Below, piece after piece: positions 41,382-49,226 of a stretch of DNA of 51,380 nucleotides; the stretch's first letter is position 1; every line of letters begins with the position of its first letter. A program made the position numbers and the translations under genes. The DNA lies in contig CAMNDE010000014.1 of the NCBI GenBank assembly GCA_946534895.1, positions 1-51,380 on the forward strand, given 5' to 3'. The notes below the pieces were generated by a model, which made no database searches, was not told the DNA's origin, and worked only from the letters and a program-made list of their open reading frames with translations. This DNA comes from UBA2943 sp946534895 (GTDB lineage Bacteria > Bacillota > Clostridia > Christensenellales > Aristaeellaceae).

Positions 41382-42829
41382 CCGTTGTTTCTCTCGGGCC
41401 TGGCCCTGTTGAAATGATGACCATCGAATCCCTGCGCATTCTGGAAAACGCCCAGATTCTGTATTTGCGTACAAATCAGCATCCATGCGCATCCTATCTC
41501 CAGAGCAAAAACATTCCATTTGAAACAATGGATTCCTTTTATGAATCCTCTGATGATTTTGACCTCATGCATGAGAAAATGGCCCTGTTTCTGTGGCAGG
41601 TAGCTGCAAAAAAAGAAGTGGTTTACGCTGTTATGGATCCGCAGCATGACTTTTCCATAAAAGCATTGCGGCAGGCCAAGCCGCATAATGGAAAAATCAC
41701 TGTTATTCCCGGGATCTCATTTACTGACAGTCTGCTCGCACGTCTTCCCGATGAGTATCCCCATGACACCGTACACACGGTATTAGCCAGCCGCTTGGAC
41801 CAGGTGCTCATTTCACCTGCAGAAGGTCAGCTGATTTGTGAAATAGACAGCCGCGAAATTGCAGGTATCATCAAGCTACAGCTTCTGCAGTATTATTCCG
41901 ATTCCAAGACAGTAGTCTTCTTCCGTTCACTTGTTGAAACCAAGGGCACGCCCGCTTCCATTCCCCTTTATGAACTCGACCGCCAGAAAACCTATGATCA
42001 TACCGTAGCTGTTTACCTGCCGCCCGATGACTTCCTGCACCAGAATTCATACTCCTGTAATGATCTGCTTAAAATCATGGATATTCTGCGCGATGAGCAT
42101 GGCTGTCCCTGGGACAAAAAGCAGACTCATCAAAGTCTTCGCCCGTACCTAATTGAAGAAGCATACGAAACTGTTCAGACCATTGATGACGGTGATCCGG
42201 ACGCACTTTGCGAAGAGCTCGGTGATGTATTGCTGCAGATCGCGTTCCACGCATCTATTGCGAAACAGGCTGAGGAGTTTTTACCTTCCGATATTTCCAC
42301 ATGCATTTGCAGGAAAATGATCCGCCGTCATCCTGATGTTTTCTCCTATAATCAGTCGCTTTCAGGAAGCAGGGACTGGGATCGGATCAAAAACGATGAA
42401 AAAGGATTCAGCACTCAAGGCCAAGCATTACAGTCCGTCGCCCGTGCACTGCCAGCCTTGATACGGGCAGCGAAGGTGCAGAAACGCGCAGCTGATGTCG
42501 GATTCGACTGGAATGCTCCGGAGGAATGCATCTATAAGATTCATGAAGAAGCCGATGAGCTGTCAGCAGCTATTTCTGCCGGTTCCAACATAGAGGAAGA
42601 AATCGGGGATCTTCTGTTCTCCTGCGTCAATGTTGCCCGCCTGGCAAAAACCGATCCGGAAGAATTGCTGCACAAAGCTGCTGACAAGTTTACCGAGCGT
42701 TTCTGTGCTATGGAAGAAGCTGCACTGGCAGATGGAAAACCCATTCACAGCTTGACTTTTCCCGAAATGAATGTATACTGGTCTGCGGTCAAAAGAAATG
42801 AAGCTAATTCTAGGAAGATTGACCAATAG
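41366..42829 (+). CDS. mazG: MazG/YabN-type tetrapyrrole-methylase-like plus NTP pyrophosphohydrolase
   Basis: A 488-residue protein with two parts, as in Bacillus YabN. Residues 1-210 resemble a SAM-dependent tetrapyrrole (corrin/porphyrin) methylase: VVSLGPGPVEMMTIESLRIL and ITVIPGISFTDSLLAR. From about 225, the MazG domain begins with the ILRDEHGCPWDKKQTHQSL motif and metal-binding EEAYE near 265, then ELGDVLLQIAFH. A second MazG half follows near 370-480. MazG hydrolyses nucleoside triphosphates to monophosphates and pyrophosphate. The ATG lies in the MGMT-like gene, with GGAG seven bases ahead. Confidence 0.93.
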   Translation: MLPRITVVSLGPGPVEMMTIESLRILENAQILYLRTNQHPCASYLQSKNIPFETMDSFYESSDDFDLMHEKMALFLWQVAAKKEVVYAVMDPQHDFSIKALRQAKPHNGKITVIPGISFTDSLLARLPDEYPHDTVHTVLASRLDQVLISPAEGQLICEIDSREIAGIIKLQLLQYYSDSKTVVFFRSLVETKGTPASIPLYELDRQKTYDHTVAVYLPPDDFLHQNSYSCNDLLKIMDILRDEHGCPWDKKQTHQSLRPYLIEEAYETVQTIDDGDPDALCEELGDVLLQIAFHASIAKQAEEFLPSDISTCICRKMIRRHPDVFSYNQSLSGSRDWDRIKNDEKGFSTQGQALQSVARALPALIRAAKVQKRAADVGFDWNAPEECIYKIHEEADELSAAISAGSNIEEEIGDLLFSCVNVARLAKTDPEELLHKAADKFTERFCAMEEAALADGKPIHSLTFPEMNVYWSAVKRNEANSRKIDQ

Positions 42830-42866
42830 TCATGCCAAAGGCATATTTCAAGGAGGTTACTTACCA

Positions 42867-43142
42867 ATGAACAAGTCTGAGTTGACAGCTGCTATTGCTG
42901 AGAAAGCAGATCTGAGCAAGAAGGAAGCCGAAAAAGCAGCTACCGCTTTTGTTGATGTCGTGCGCGACAGCCTTGCCAAGGGTGAAAAAGTGCAGATCGT
43001 AGGCTTCGGAACGTTCGAAGTGAAAGCCCGTCCCGCCCGTAATGCCCGTAATCCGCGCACCGGCGAAACCATCAAGATTTCTGCTTCCAAAGCACCTGTC
43101 TTTAAGGCCGGCAAGCCTCTGAAGGATGCTGTGAATAAGTAA
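42867..43142 (+). CDS. hup: DNA-binding protein HU
   Basis: HU bends DNA and shapes the nucleoid as a dimer. The 91-residue product has the whole family pattern: MNKSELTAAIAEKADLSKKEAEKA, then GFGTFEVKARPARNARNPRTGE at about 47-68, the DNA-binding arm. AAGGAGG lies ten bases before the ATG. The same order mazG(YabN) - HU - rqcP is known in Bacillota. A terminator follows directly, so it can be expressed strongly on its own. Confidence 0.97.
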   Translation: MNKSELTAAIAEKADLSKKEAEKAATAFVDVVRDSLAKGEKVQIVGFGTFEVKARPARNARNPRTGETIKISASKAPVFKAGKPLKDAVNK

Positions 43143-43165
43143 TCTTTAAGTTGGTTTTTTGCGAC

Positions 43166-43191
43166 CCGCAGGGTTACGCCTGCGGTTTTTT
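43166..43191 (+). terminator. Terminator after HU
   Basis: CCGCAGG (43166-43172), six-base loop, CCTGCGG (43179-43185), then six T (43186-43191). The rqcP ribosome binding site starts five bases later, so it may stop most transcription before rqcP. Confidence 0.85.
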
Positions 43192-43208
43192 CATTGGAGG
43201 AAGATTTT

Positions 43209-43481
43209 ATGCGGCTAGATAAGTATCTGAAAGTTTCCCGTATCATCAAAAGAAGGACAGTCGCAAATGAAGCTTGTTCAGGCGGCCGCGTCTCCTTGAA
43301 TGGAAAAGTCGCCAAAGCCGGAGCAGAAGTCAAGGTTGGAGATACCATTGCTATTCGTTTTGGTGACAAGCTTGGCAAGTACGAAGTAGTATCCATTCAA
43401 GAAACTGTAAAAAAAGATCAGGCATCTGAAATGTATCGTGTTCTTTCTGAGGATTCCGGAATGCAGGATTTCAGAGAGTGA
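43209..43481 (+). CDS. rqcP: RqcP, S4-domain ribosome quality control protein
   Basis: RqcP (YlmH/YabO-type S4 protein) acts with RqcH in adding alanine tails to stalled nascent chains on 50S subunits. The 90-residue product is one S4 RNA-binding domain: MRLDKYLKVSRIIKRRTVAN, the SGGRVSLNGKVAKAGAEVKVGDTI segment, and a basic end. The start is ATG 43209 with GGAGGAAG five bases ahead. The upstream TTG 43194 lacks a ribosome binding site. RqcH is not in the window. Confidence 0.92.
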   Translation: MRLDKYLKVSRIIKRRTVANEACSGGRVSLNGKVAKAGAEVKVGDTIAIRFGDKLGKYEVVSIQETVKKDQASEMYRVLSEDSGMQDFRE

Positions 43482-43491
43482 GGCTGAATCT

Positions 43492-44646
43492 ATGTGGTAT
43501 GCTGTAATACTGGGCGGCGGTAGTGGAACAAGAATGGGAATGGACCGAAACAAGATTCTGCTGAATGTCTCCGGAGAGTCCATGCTCGTACGTTCCATCC
43601 GTGCGTTTCTGCCTTTTGTGAGTGGACTGATTGTGGTAATCCGTTCCTCTGATATGGCAGAGGCTGCACATCTGATCCAACAGATCCGCACCTCCTGCCC
43701 TATTCAGATTGTTGCCGGCGGTGAAACACGCCAGGATTCTGTGCGTTCCGGCTTGAACGCTCTGCCGGATTCATGTTCCAAAGTAATGATTCATGATGCT
43801 GCCAGATGCCTGGTGGATGCAAAAACCATTGCAAATGTCATGCAGTCTGTAGACAGTGTAGGAACCGGTGTTGCTTCTATTCCGGTAACCGACACGATTA
43901 AAACGGTTGATGAGGATTCCTGGGTCACCTCCACACCGGATCGAAAAACACTGCGCGCGGTTCAAACCCCTCAGGGGTTTACAAAGCAACTGCTGCTGGA
44001 TGCCCATCTGAAAGCCATGGAGGATGGTTTTCTTGGCACAGATGACGCTTCTCTGGTAGAACGCATGGGCGTTCGAGTTCATCTTACCGAAGGAAGTATT
44101 ACGAATATGAAAATCACTCATGCCGAAGATCTCATATCCGCAGAAAGAATCATTGATTCCCAGCAGGCTGCTCCTCTTCGTCTTCGCATCGGCAACGGAT
44201 TTGATGCACATCGTCTGGTTGAAAACCGGGATCTGATACTGTGCGGGGTCAAAATTCCCTATGAACTCGGACTGCTGGGGCACTCAGATGCTGATGTTGC
44301 CACCCATGCTCTTATTGACGCCATTCTTGGCGCAGCATGCGCCGGAGATATAGGGAAACTGTTTCCAGACAATGATCCCGCATATAAGGATATCTCTTCC
44401 ATGCTTCTGCTGAAAAAAGCAATGGAAACCATTGCGGACAGATATTCCATCGTCAATGTCGATATCACGATCATCGCACAGCGTCCACGTCTTTCTGCTT
44501 ATATCGAAGCCATGAGAAACAGTCTCGCTGCAGTTTTAGCTATCCCTCTGGACCAGGTATCTGTTAAGGCCACCACCACAGAAGGCATGGGATATGAAGG
44601 CAGAGGCGAAGGTATTTCCGCTTTTGCGACTGTTCTGCTGCAATAA
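43492..44646 (+). CDS. ispDF: Bifunctional IspD-IspF (MEP isoprenoid pathway)
   Basis: The 384-residue product carries two enzymes of the non-mevalonate isoprenoid route. Residues 1-228 are IspD, 2-C-methyl-D-erythritol 4-phosphate cytidylyltransferase, with VILGGGSGTRMGMDRNK near 5-21. From about 230 IspF, 2-C-methyl-D-erythritol 2,4-cyclodiphosphate synthase, begins with GNGFDAHRL, the metal-binding D-x-H, and continues with LGHSDADVATHALIDAILGA. Both sets of motifs are intact. IspDF fusions are known mainly from Campylobacter and some alphaproteobacteria. The chosen ATG lies 10 bases after the rqcP stop. Confidence 0.95.
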   Translation: MWYAVILGGGSGTRMGMDRNKILLNVSGESMLVRSIRAFLPFVSGLIVVIRSSDMAEAAHLIQQIRTSCPIQIVAGGETRQDSVRSGLNALPDSCSKVMIHDAARCLVDAKTIANVMQSVDSVGTGVASIPVTDTIKTVDEDSWVTSTPDRKTLRAVQTPQGFTKQLLLDAHLKAMEDGFLGTDDASLVERMGVRVHLTEGSITNMKITHAEDLISAERIIDSQQAAPLRLRIGNGFDAHRLVENRDLILCGVKIPYELGLLGHSDADVATHALIDAILGAACAGDIGKLFPDNDPAYKDISSMLLLKKAMETIADRYSIVNVDITIIAQRPRLSAYIEAMRNSLAAVLAIPLDQVSVKATTTEGMGYEGRGEGISAFATVLLQ

Positions 44647-44707
44647 CGGGGCAGACATGTATCATTGCCTCAGCAGACTTTTTTCCTGAATCACATACAG
44701 TTTCAAC

Positions 44708-44737
44708 AAAGGCGGCAGATTTTGCTCTGCCGCCTTT
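44708..44737. terminator. Bidirectional terminator after ispDF
   Basis: GGCGGCAGA (44711-44719) pairs with TCTGCCGCC (44726-44734) around a 6-base loop, flanked by AAA and TTT. It divides ispDF (plus) from the secreted protein gene (minus). Confidence 0.8.
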
Positions 44738-44747
44738 GCTTTGTACT

Positions 44748-46256
44748 TTATTCTCCAATATCCGTTGCAGTTGCAACCACCTGCTCAACCTGAATCGGTT
44801 CTGCCTGAAGCTGACTTTCCATATCAATCATATGAAGATCCAGCAGCGTGTTTGAAAACAGATCGGAAAGAAGAATCCTTCTCTCACTCATATCCATCTC
44901 TGACATGAGCACTGTATTCTCAGGTTCCATGGGAAGAATATCCCAGGGCGATGCTGTTCTCATCTTTGCCGCCCCCTGGAGCTTCCCGCCTGCAATTCCT
45001 GTATTGAAGCTGAGTTCAAGGGTAGTTGCTGCCCGTTTGGCCGGTTTACTGTAATAATGCAGCTGAAGCGTTCCCTGAATCACAGGAAGCTGGAAATAAT
45101 TATCCTCTGCTCCCGGATGTTTTTCCAAATAATCCCGATCATTCTGAATCGTATACTGCCATGTCTGATATTCATGCTGGACGCCTTCTGCATCCGTACT
45201 CAGCGTAACCTGAGATTGGATATCAAATGCGAGCGAAACGGCTTTTTTGTCTGTTTCTGCAGAGCCAATGCGTCCAAGAGTGCCCTTCAGGTGCACACCT
45301 TCATCGGATGTCTGATACTCCTGAACACTCAGCTCCACAGAATCAGCTTCACCTTCCAGGATATATGTTATGGCAGCATTGTTCTTTTCCATGACGAAGG
45401 TCTGCCAGGGAGCAAGCACATCCGCCAGGGGCAGTTCCAATCTGCTGGCAATTTCCTCGCCCTGCAGTGTTACTTCTCTCTCATATACAGCGGCCTTTTC
45501 CATGATGATCTGATCGATGCAGGCATCATAATACCATTCCAAGCTTCTGTCGAGATACAGGCTCTTCTGTTCCTCATTGCTGTTCTGCCGAAGTGCGGTC
45601 AAAAGTTCTGTATCATTCAACACTTCATGAACCAGCAGTTTCATTTCTTCACGAAGCGCATCTGCCGGAATCTCATGCCGGATACTTACATAAGAAATAT
45701 CATTTTCTGTTCCGTATACCGGAGATACCGCATACCCGTCCATCCATGTCTGTATCTTTTCAGCGAGTATATCAATCCTGTTTTTCAGTGCTTCGTTCTC
45801 ACCCATCATCTGTGCAGCTTTCAGCAGCGGCATGAAAAGTGAAACATTCTTATCCTTTTCAGAAAGCAATGATGTCAAGAGATCACCCTTCAGGTTCAAT
45901 TCATATACTGTTCCCTGAAACAGATCACTGCCAATATAGATTTTTTCTCCATTGCCATAAACCTGGGTTTTTGCCCCGCTTTGTCCGTTTTTTTCCGTTG
46001 ATACCTCAATCTGCAAAGCATCTTCCTTCGAGATGTATGACCAGTTAAATACAGCGCCATCCAAGGGTTCAAGCATTTCAGCCGTAAGCTCACTTCCGCT
46101 TACAGCAAACTGCGCAATTCCTTTAAGGCCGCTTCCAAGCGCTATCTGTTTTTGGAACTTGACCGGAAGCGTGTATTCTTCGCCCGTTTCATCGCCGTAT
46201 GCCAGCGTCCCAAGAAAAACCATACAGATTAGCACACTGAAAAACCTGCGGATCAT
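44748..46256 (-). CDS. Hypothetical secreted protein
   Basis: I do not recognise this 502-residue protein. It starts at ATG 46256 with GGAGG six bases ahead. A signal peptide of about 20 residues (MIRRFFSVLICMVFLGTLAYG) is followed by a mostly polar, slightly acidic sequence with repeated beta-strand-like patterns and no Cys after the signal region. No lipobox, LPXTG or second membrane helix is visible, so it may be released. The gene begins 49 bases after the Dus gene and may be in the same transcript. There is no hint of catalytic residues. Confidence 0.75.
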   Translation of the reverse strand: MIRRFFSVLICMVFLGTLAYGDETGEEYTLPVKFQKQIALGSGLKGIAQFAVSGSELTAEMLEPLDGAVFNWSYISKEDALQIEVSTEKNGQSGAKTQVYGNGEKIYIGSDLFQGTVYELNLKGDLLTSLLSEKDKNVSLFMPLLKAAQMMGENEALKNRIDILAEKIQTWMDGYAVSPVYGTENDISYVSIRHEIPADALREEMKLLVHEVLNDTELLTALRQNSNEEQKSLYLDRSLEWYYDACIDQIIMEKAAVYEREVTLQGEEIASRLELPLADVLAPWQTFVMEKNNAAITYILEGEADSVELSVQEYQTSDEGVHLKGTLGRIGSAETDKKAVSLAFDIQSQVTLSTDAEGVQHEYQTWQYTIQNDRDYLEKHPGAEDNYFQLPVIQGTLQLHYYSKPAKRAATTLELSFNTGIAGGKLQGAAKMRTASPWDILPMEPENTVLMSEMDMSERRILLSDLFSNTLLDLHMIDMESQLQAEPIQVEQVVATATDIGE

Positions 46257-46305
46257 ATGATGCCTCCATAATCTTGTCGGTATTCCTGACAGCAGTCTGC
46301 CGATC

Positions 46306-47262
46306 TCAAAACTCGTCTCCATCCTGCATCCGGAAGAATCGGCTTAATGCTTCCAGCAGCTCCTGCATATCATTCATATTATTGATCATCTGGCGCATAC
46401 GGGCTGAATTACGCATCCCATGAATATACCAGGAAAGATGCTTCCGCATTTCAGTAACCGCAATGCGTTCCCCTTTCCATTCCATCATCAGTCTGTAGTG
46501 CTCCATTACTGCTGCATACTTCTCTTCTGCCGAAGGAACGTAAGCCGCTTGCCCTCCCAGCTGATCTTTGATCTGCCGGAAAATCCACGGATTTCCCATC
46601 GCCCCGCGTCCGATCATGACACCGTCCGCGCCTGTAATACGCATGCATTCACAGGCCGTATCAGCGTCGATAATGTCACCGTTCGCTATTACACCAATGG
46701 AAACACTTTGCCGAACCCGGGCTATCTCCGTCCAGTCAGCATGTCCGGAATACATCTGGGTTCTGGTGCGGCCATGTACCGTTATCTCCCGTATGCCAGA
46801 ATCCTCTGCAATTCTAGCGATTTCCACGCAGTTAATATGATCTGCATCCCATCCAAGCCGCATCTTTACGGAAACAGGAAGTGACGACTGCTTCACCACT
46901 TCGCTCATAATTTTCCCGGCCAGCAGCGGGGTTTTCATCAACCCGCAGCCCTCTCCATTTGAAACAACTTTATGGACAGGGCAGCCCATATTGATATCGA
47001 TTCCATCAAACAGCATGGTCTCGCATAATCGCTTTGCTGCTTCTCCCATAATTCCCGGTTCTTTTCCGAAAATCTGGACAATCAGCTTCTTTTCATGTTT
47101 GTCCCGTATCAGAAGATTTCTGACAGCCTGTTGTTTTCCCGCATAAACATATCCCTGTGCGCTGACCATTTCAGTATAAGCACCGTCACATTGCTGGTCA
47201 AAACACAGTTTTCTGAACGGCCAGTCAGAAACGCCGGCCAGTGGTGCAAGCCGCACATCCAT
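46306..47262 (-). CDS. dus: tRNA-dihydrouridine synthase (Dus family)
   Basis: Dus enzymes reduce uridines in the D-loop of tRNA, using FMN and NADPH. The 318-residue product has the FMN-binding TIM-barrel patterns LAPLAGVSDWPFR (5-17), DINMGCPVHKVV with the catalytic C94, KMRLGWD near 139 and ITVHGRT near 165. A C-terminal helical domain follows. The start ATG at 47262 overlaps the GH127-like gene's stop as TGATG and has AGGAA at seven bases. A GTG five codons further upstream is less likely. Confidence 0.94.
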   Translation of the reverse strand: MDVRLAPLAGVSDWPFRKLCFDQQCDGAYTEMVSAQGYVYAGKQQAVRNLLIRDKHEKKLIVQIFGKEPGIMGEAAKRLCETMLFDGIDINMGCPVHKVVSNGEGCGLMKTPLLAGKIMSEVVKQSSLPVSVKMRLGWDADHINCVEIARIAEDSGIREITVHGRTRTQMYSGHADWTEIARVRQSVSIGVIANGDIIDADTACECMRITGADGVMIGRGAMGNPWIFRQIKDQLGGQAAYVPSAEEKYAAVMEHYRLMMEWKGERIAVTEMRKHLSWYIHGMRNSARMRQMINNMNDMQELLEALSRFFRMQDGDEF

Positions 47263-48956
47263 CACTTGTTCCTGCACTGCGGAAACACCGTAATCCTTTC
47301 CCCGGCTTCTGAAAATCTGACCAACTGTATCTGTTCTTCATGATGGCTGGAAACAGGAAATACAGGAATATCTTCGGGGATCCCATTTTCAGCCTTCCAG
47401 TCGGAAATCACTTTCACAGGAAGCACCACCTGATTATCCGAAATCATCGGTTCTCCAGCTGCCCCATACTTCCATTCTTCATGTTCCTTCACTGGAAAAC
47501 TCATCAGATCTGCGCCACAGAATACGGCGATTCCGTGATGATGCCCCTCCACAGTATAGACAGCACGATCCCACTGAAGGTCAATGCGGTCGCTGGGGTT
47601 CCACTCTCTATTCAAAACAGCAAATTGTTCCGCTTCTGTTTCAAAAGTGGTTTCCTCTCCATTGATCATGACCCGGAAATTTCTCATCCATTCTGCTTTT
47701 CTCAGCCGAATCGTTCCACGGAAAGGCTTTTTTGTCTGAATCTGGAGCGAAACTCCCGTTGAACAGTCAATATGGATTCTGCACGCCTGCTCATGCACTG
47801 CAAGGGTGTAGGAACCAGGCAGATAAAGCTGAACAGAAAACCCATCCGGTGTGGTCATGACCGCATGCATATACACAGCAGCCCATGCTTTGGCAAGCCT
47901 GTGAACCGCATAATCCTGATCATCATTCTCGATATGATAGCAGGCGCGCATGCCACCTGCAGAATCAAGCTGATTCACTCTAAAGGCCGTCACCACATTT
48001 TCTGACTGCATGCAGGCTTTCAACCCGTTGTAAATCAGGCACTCCAGTTCATCAATCGCCCACCCGGAGTGTTCTCTGGTTGAACAGGCAGAAAAAGCTT
48101 CAGCCCATGCAGCCAAAGAGGCAGCTGTCGTCGAAAACGACGGTGCAGCACCTTCCAGGACATCATCCGCAGTAGTGCCTCCGCAGGGAATGCCATGCCA
48201 TTTTTTCAGTCTTTTCCAGGCTGTCTCAGGAGCGCTGCTGTCGTCCAGAGCTCCCTTGAATATACTATTATACAAAACACCTCTGAGACCATCGGCTATT
48301 TTTTCCGCCTGTGCAGACATATGCAGCACACCGTAATAACCTTCAGTGCCATTCTCCTGCTGCAAATGGGTTTCAAGTTCTTCCCATTTGATAGTCTGTG
48401 AAAATGGAAGACGCTGTGAAAAAGCCTTCAGAATCCGGTTCCATTGCATAGCATCTGCATACAGCTTTTCACATATCTGCAGATAACCGCTCGAGCCAGT
48501 ATAAAGGTACATTTTTACAGCAAGTTCCATCAGTTCTCCGGGATTTACCCTGATCTCCCTGCACTGTATTATCTCATCCCAATGTGCATAACACCATCCA
48601 CACCAGGCTGAGACCTGTTTCAGTATGCCGCGGTCATTCGTATGCTCATAGACACGCAAAGCTGCTCTGGTAATGGACAAAGCGTCTGCAACAGGGCAAT
48701 TCAACTCTCCGTTTTCTTGCTGCTTAGCAAAGGCCTGCCTGATGAGATCAACGGTTCCTGCTGCCGAAGGATCATCATAAAGCATGCATTCCAGTAGAAA
48801 AGCAGCTTCCCAGGTTCTGCATGTACCACTCGATTTTTTCAGAATTGTATAGATATTCTTAATCGTCGGATCATTTGTTTTCACCTGTCCAGGGCCAAGC
48901 GGAAACAATGACAGACCATTAAGTGGAGCGCGATAGTAAACTGGTTTAACTGGCAA
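47262..48956 (-). CDS. GH127-like (DUF1680) protein with substituted catalytic residues
   Basis: The 564-residue product follows the plan of GH127/DUF1680 proteins, beta-L-arabinofuranosidases: an alpha-barrel part (1-365) and a beta-sandwich part from about 376 (VQLYLPGSYT). The HGIPxxxxxDDVLEGxxPS segment at 254-273 is recognisable. The usual (T)ELC segment that follows reads TTAAS (276-280), and the usual Cys-Cys-x-x-Asn reads ENDDQD (about 343-348). The catalytic and zinc residues therefore seem absent. The start is TTG 48956, with AGGAGG eight bases ahead; an ATG at 48986 lies within about 10 bases of the expected transcript start and lacks such a site. It is cotranscribed with dus. Confidence 0.6.
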   Translation of the reverse strand: MPVKPVYYRAPLNGLSLFPLGPGQVKTNDPTIKNIYTILKKSSGTCRTWEAAFLLECMLYDDPSAAGTVDLIRQAFAKQQENGELNCPVADALSITRAALRVYEHTNDRGILKQVSAWCGWCYAHWDEIIQCREIRVNPGELMELAVKMYLYTGSSGYLQICEKLYADAMQWNRILKAFSQRLPFSQTIKWEELETHLQQENGTEGYYGVLHMSAQAEKIADGLRGVLYNSIFKGALDDSSAPETAWKRLKKWHGIPCGGTTADDVLEGAAPSFSTTAASLAAWAEAFSACSTREHSGWAIDELECLIYNGLKACMQSENVVTAFRVNQLDSAGGMRACYHIENDDQDYAVHRLAKAWAAVYMHAVMTTPDGFSVQLYLPGSYTLAVHEQACRIHIDCSTGVSLQIQTKKPFRGTIRLRKAEWMRNFRVMINGEETTFETEAEQFAVLNREWNPSDRIDLQWDRAVYTVEGHHHGIAVFCGADLMSFPVKEHEEWKYGAAGEPMISDNQVVLPVKVISDWKAENGIPEDIPVFPVSSHHEEQIQLVRFSEAGERITVFPQCRNK

Positions 48957-49002
48957 TTGAGTAACCTCCTCATAAAGCACTTGCATCTTTCGGAGCAGTT
49001 CA

Positions 49003-49031
49003 ATTATAGCGATTTTTATACTGTTGCGCAA
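49003..49031 (-). promoter_or_regulatory. Promoter for the GH127-like - dus - secreted protein transcript
   Basis: On the minus strand TTGCGC (49031-49026), a 17-base spacer and a perfect TATAAT (49008-49003). The transcript would start near 48996, so the start at 48956 fits. Confidence 0.7.
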
Positions 49032-49170
49032 TGAAGGCAGTCGTTATCATCAGCAATCCATTTCTCCAAGAATTCGCTGGGATATTTAGAAAACGGCCAG
49101 TCATTGACTGATTCCCATACGCCGTTACACAATGCCACCAAAATAGTATACTATAGATTTCCATCATCTG

Positions 49171-49202
49171 AAAAGCGGCTGGATTGAGCATATCCAGCCG
49201 CT
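49171..49202 (-). terminator. Terminator after the LPXTG protein gene
   Basis: AGCGGCTGGAT (49174-49184) pairs with ATCCAGCCGCT (49192-49202) around a 7-base loop; four T follow on the minus strand. It lies 25 bases past the LPXTG gene stop. Confidence 0.85.
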
Positions 49203-49226
49203 GAAATGGAATGATGCAGACACGCT

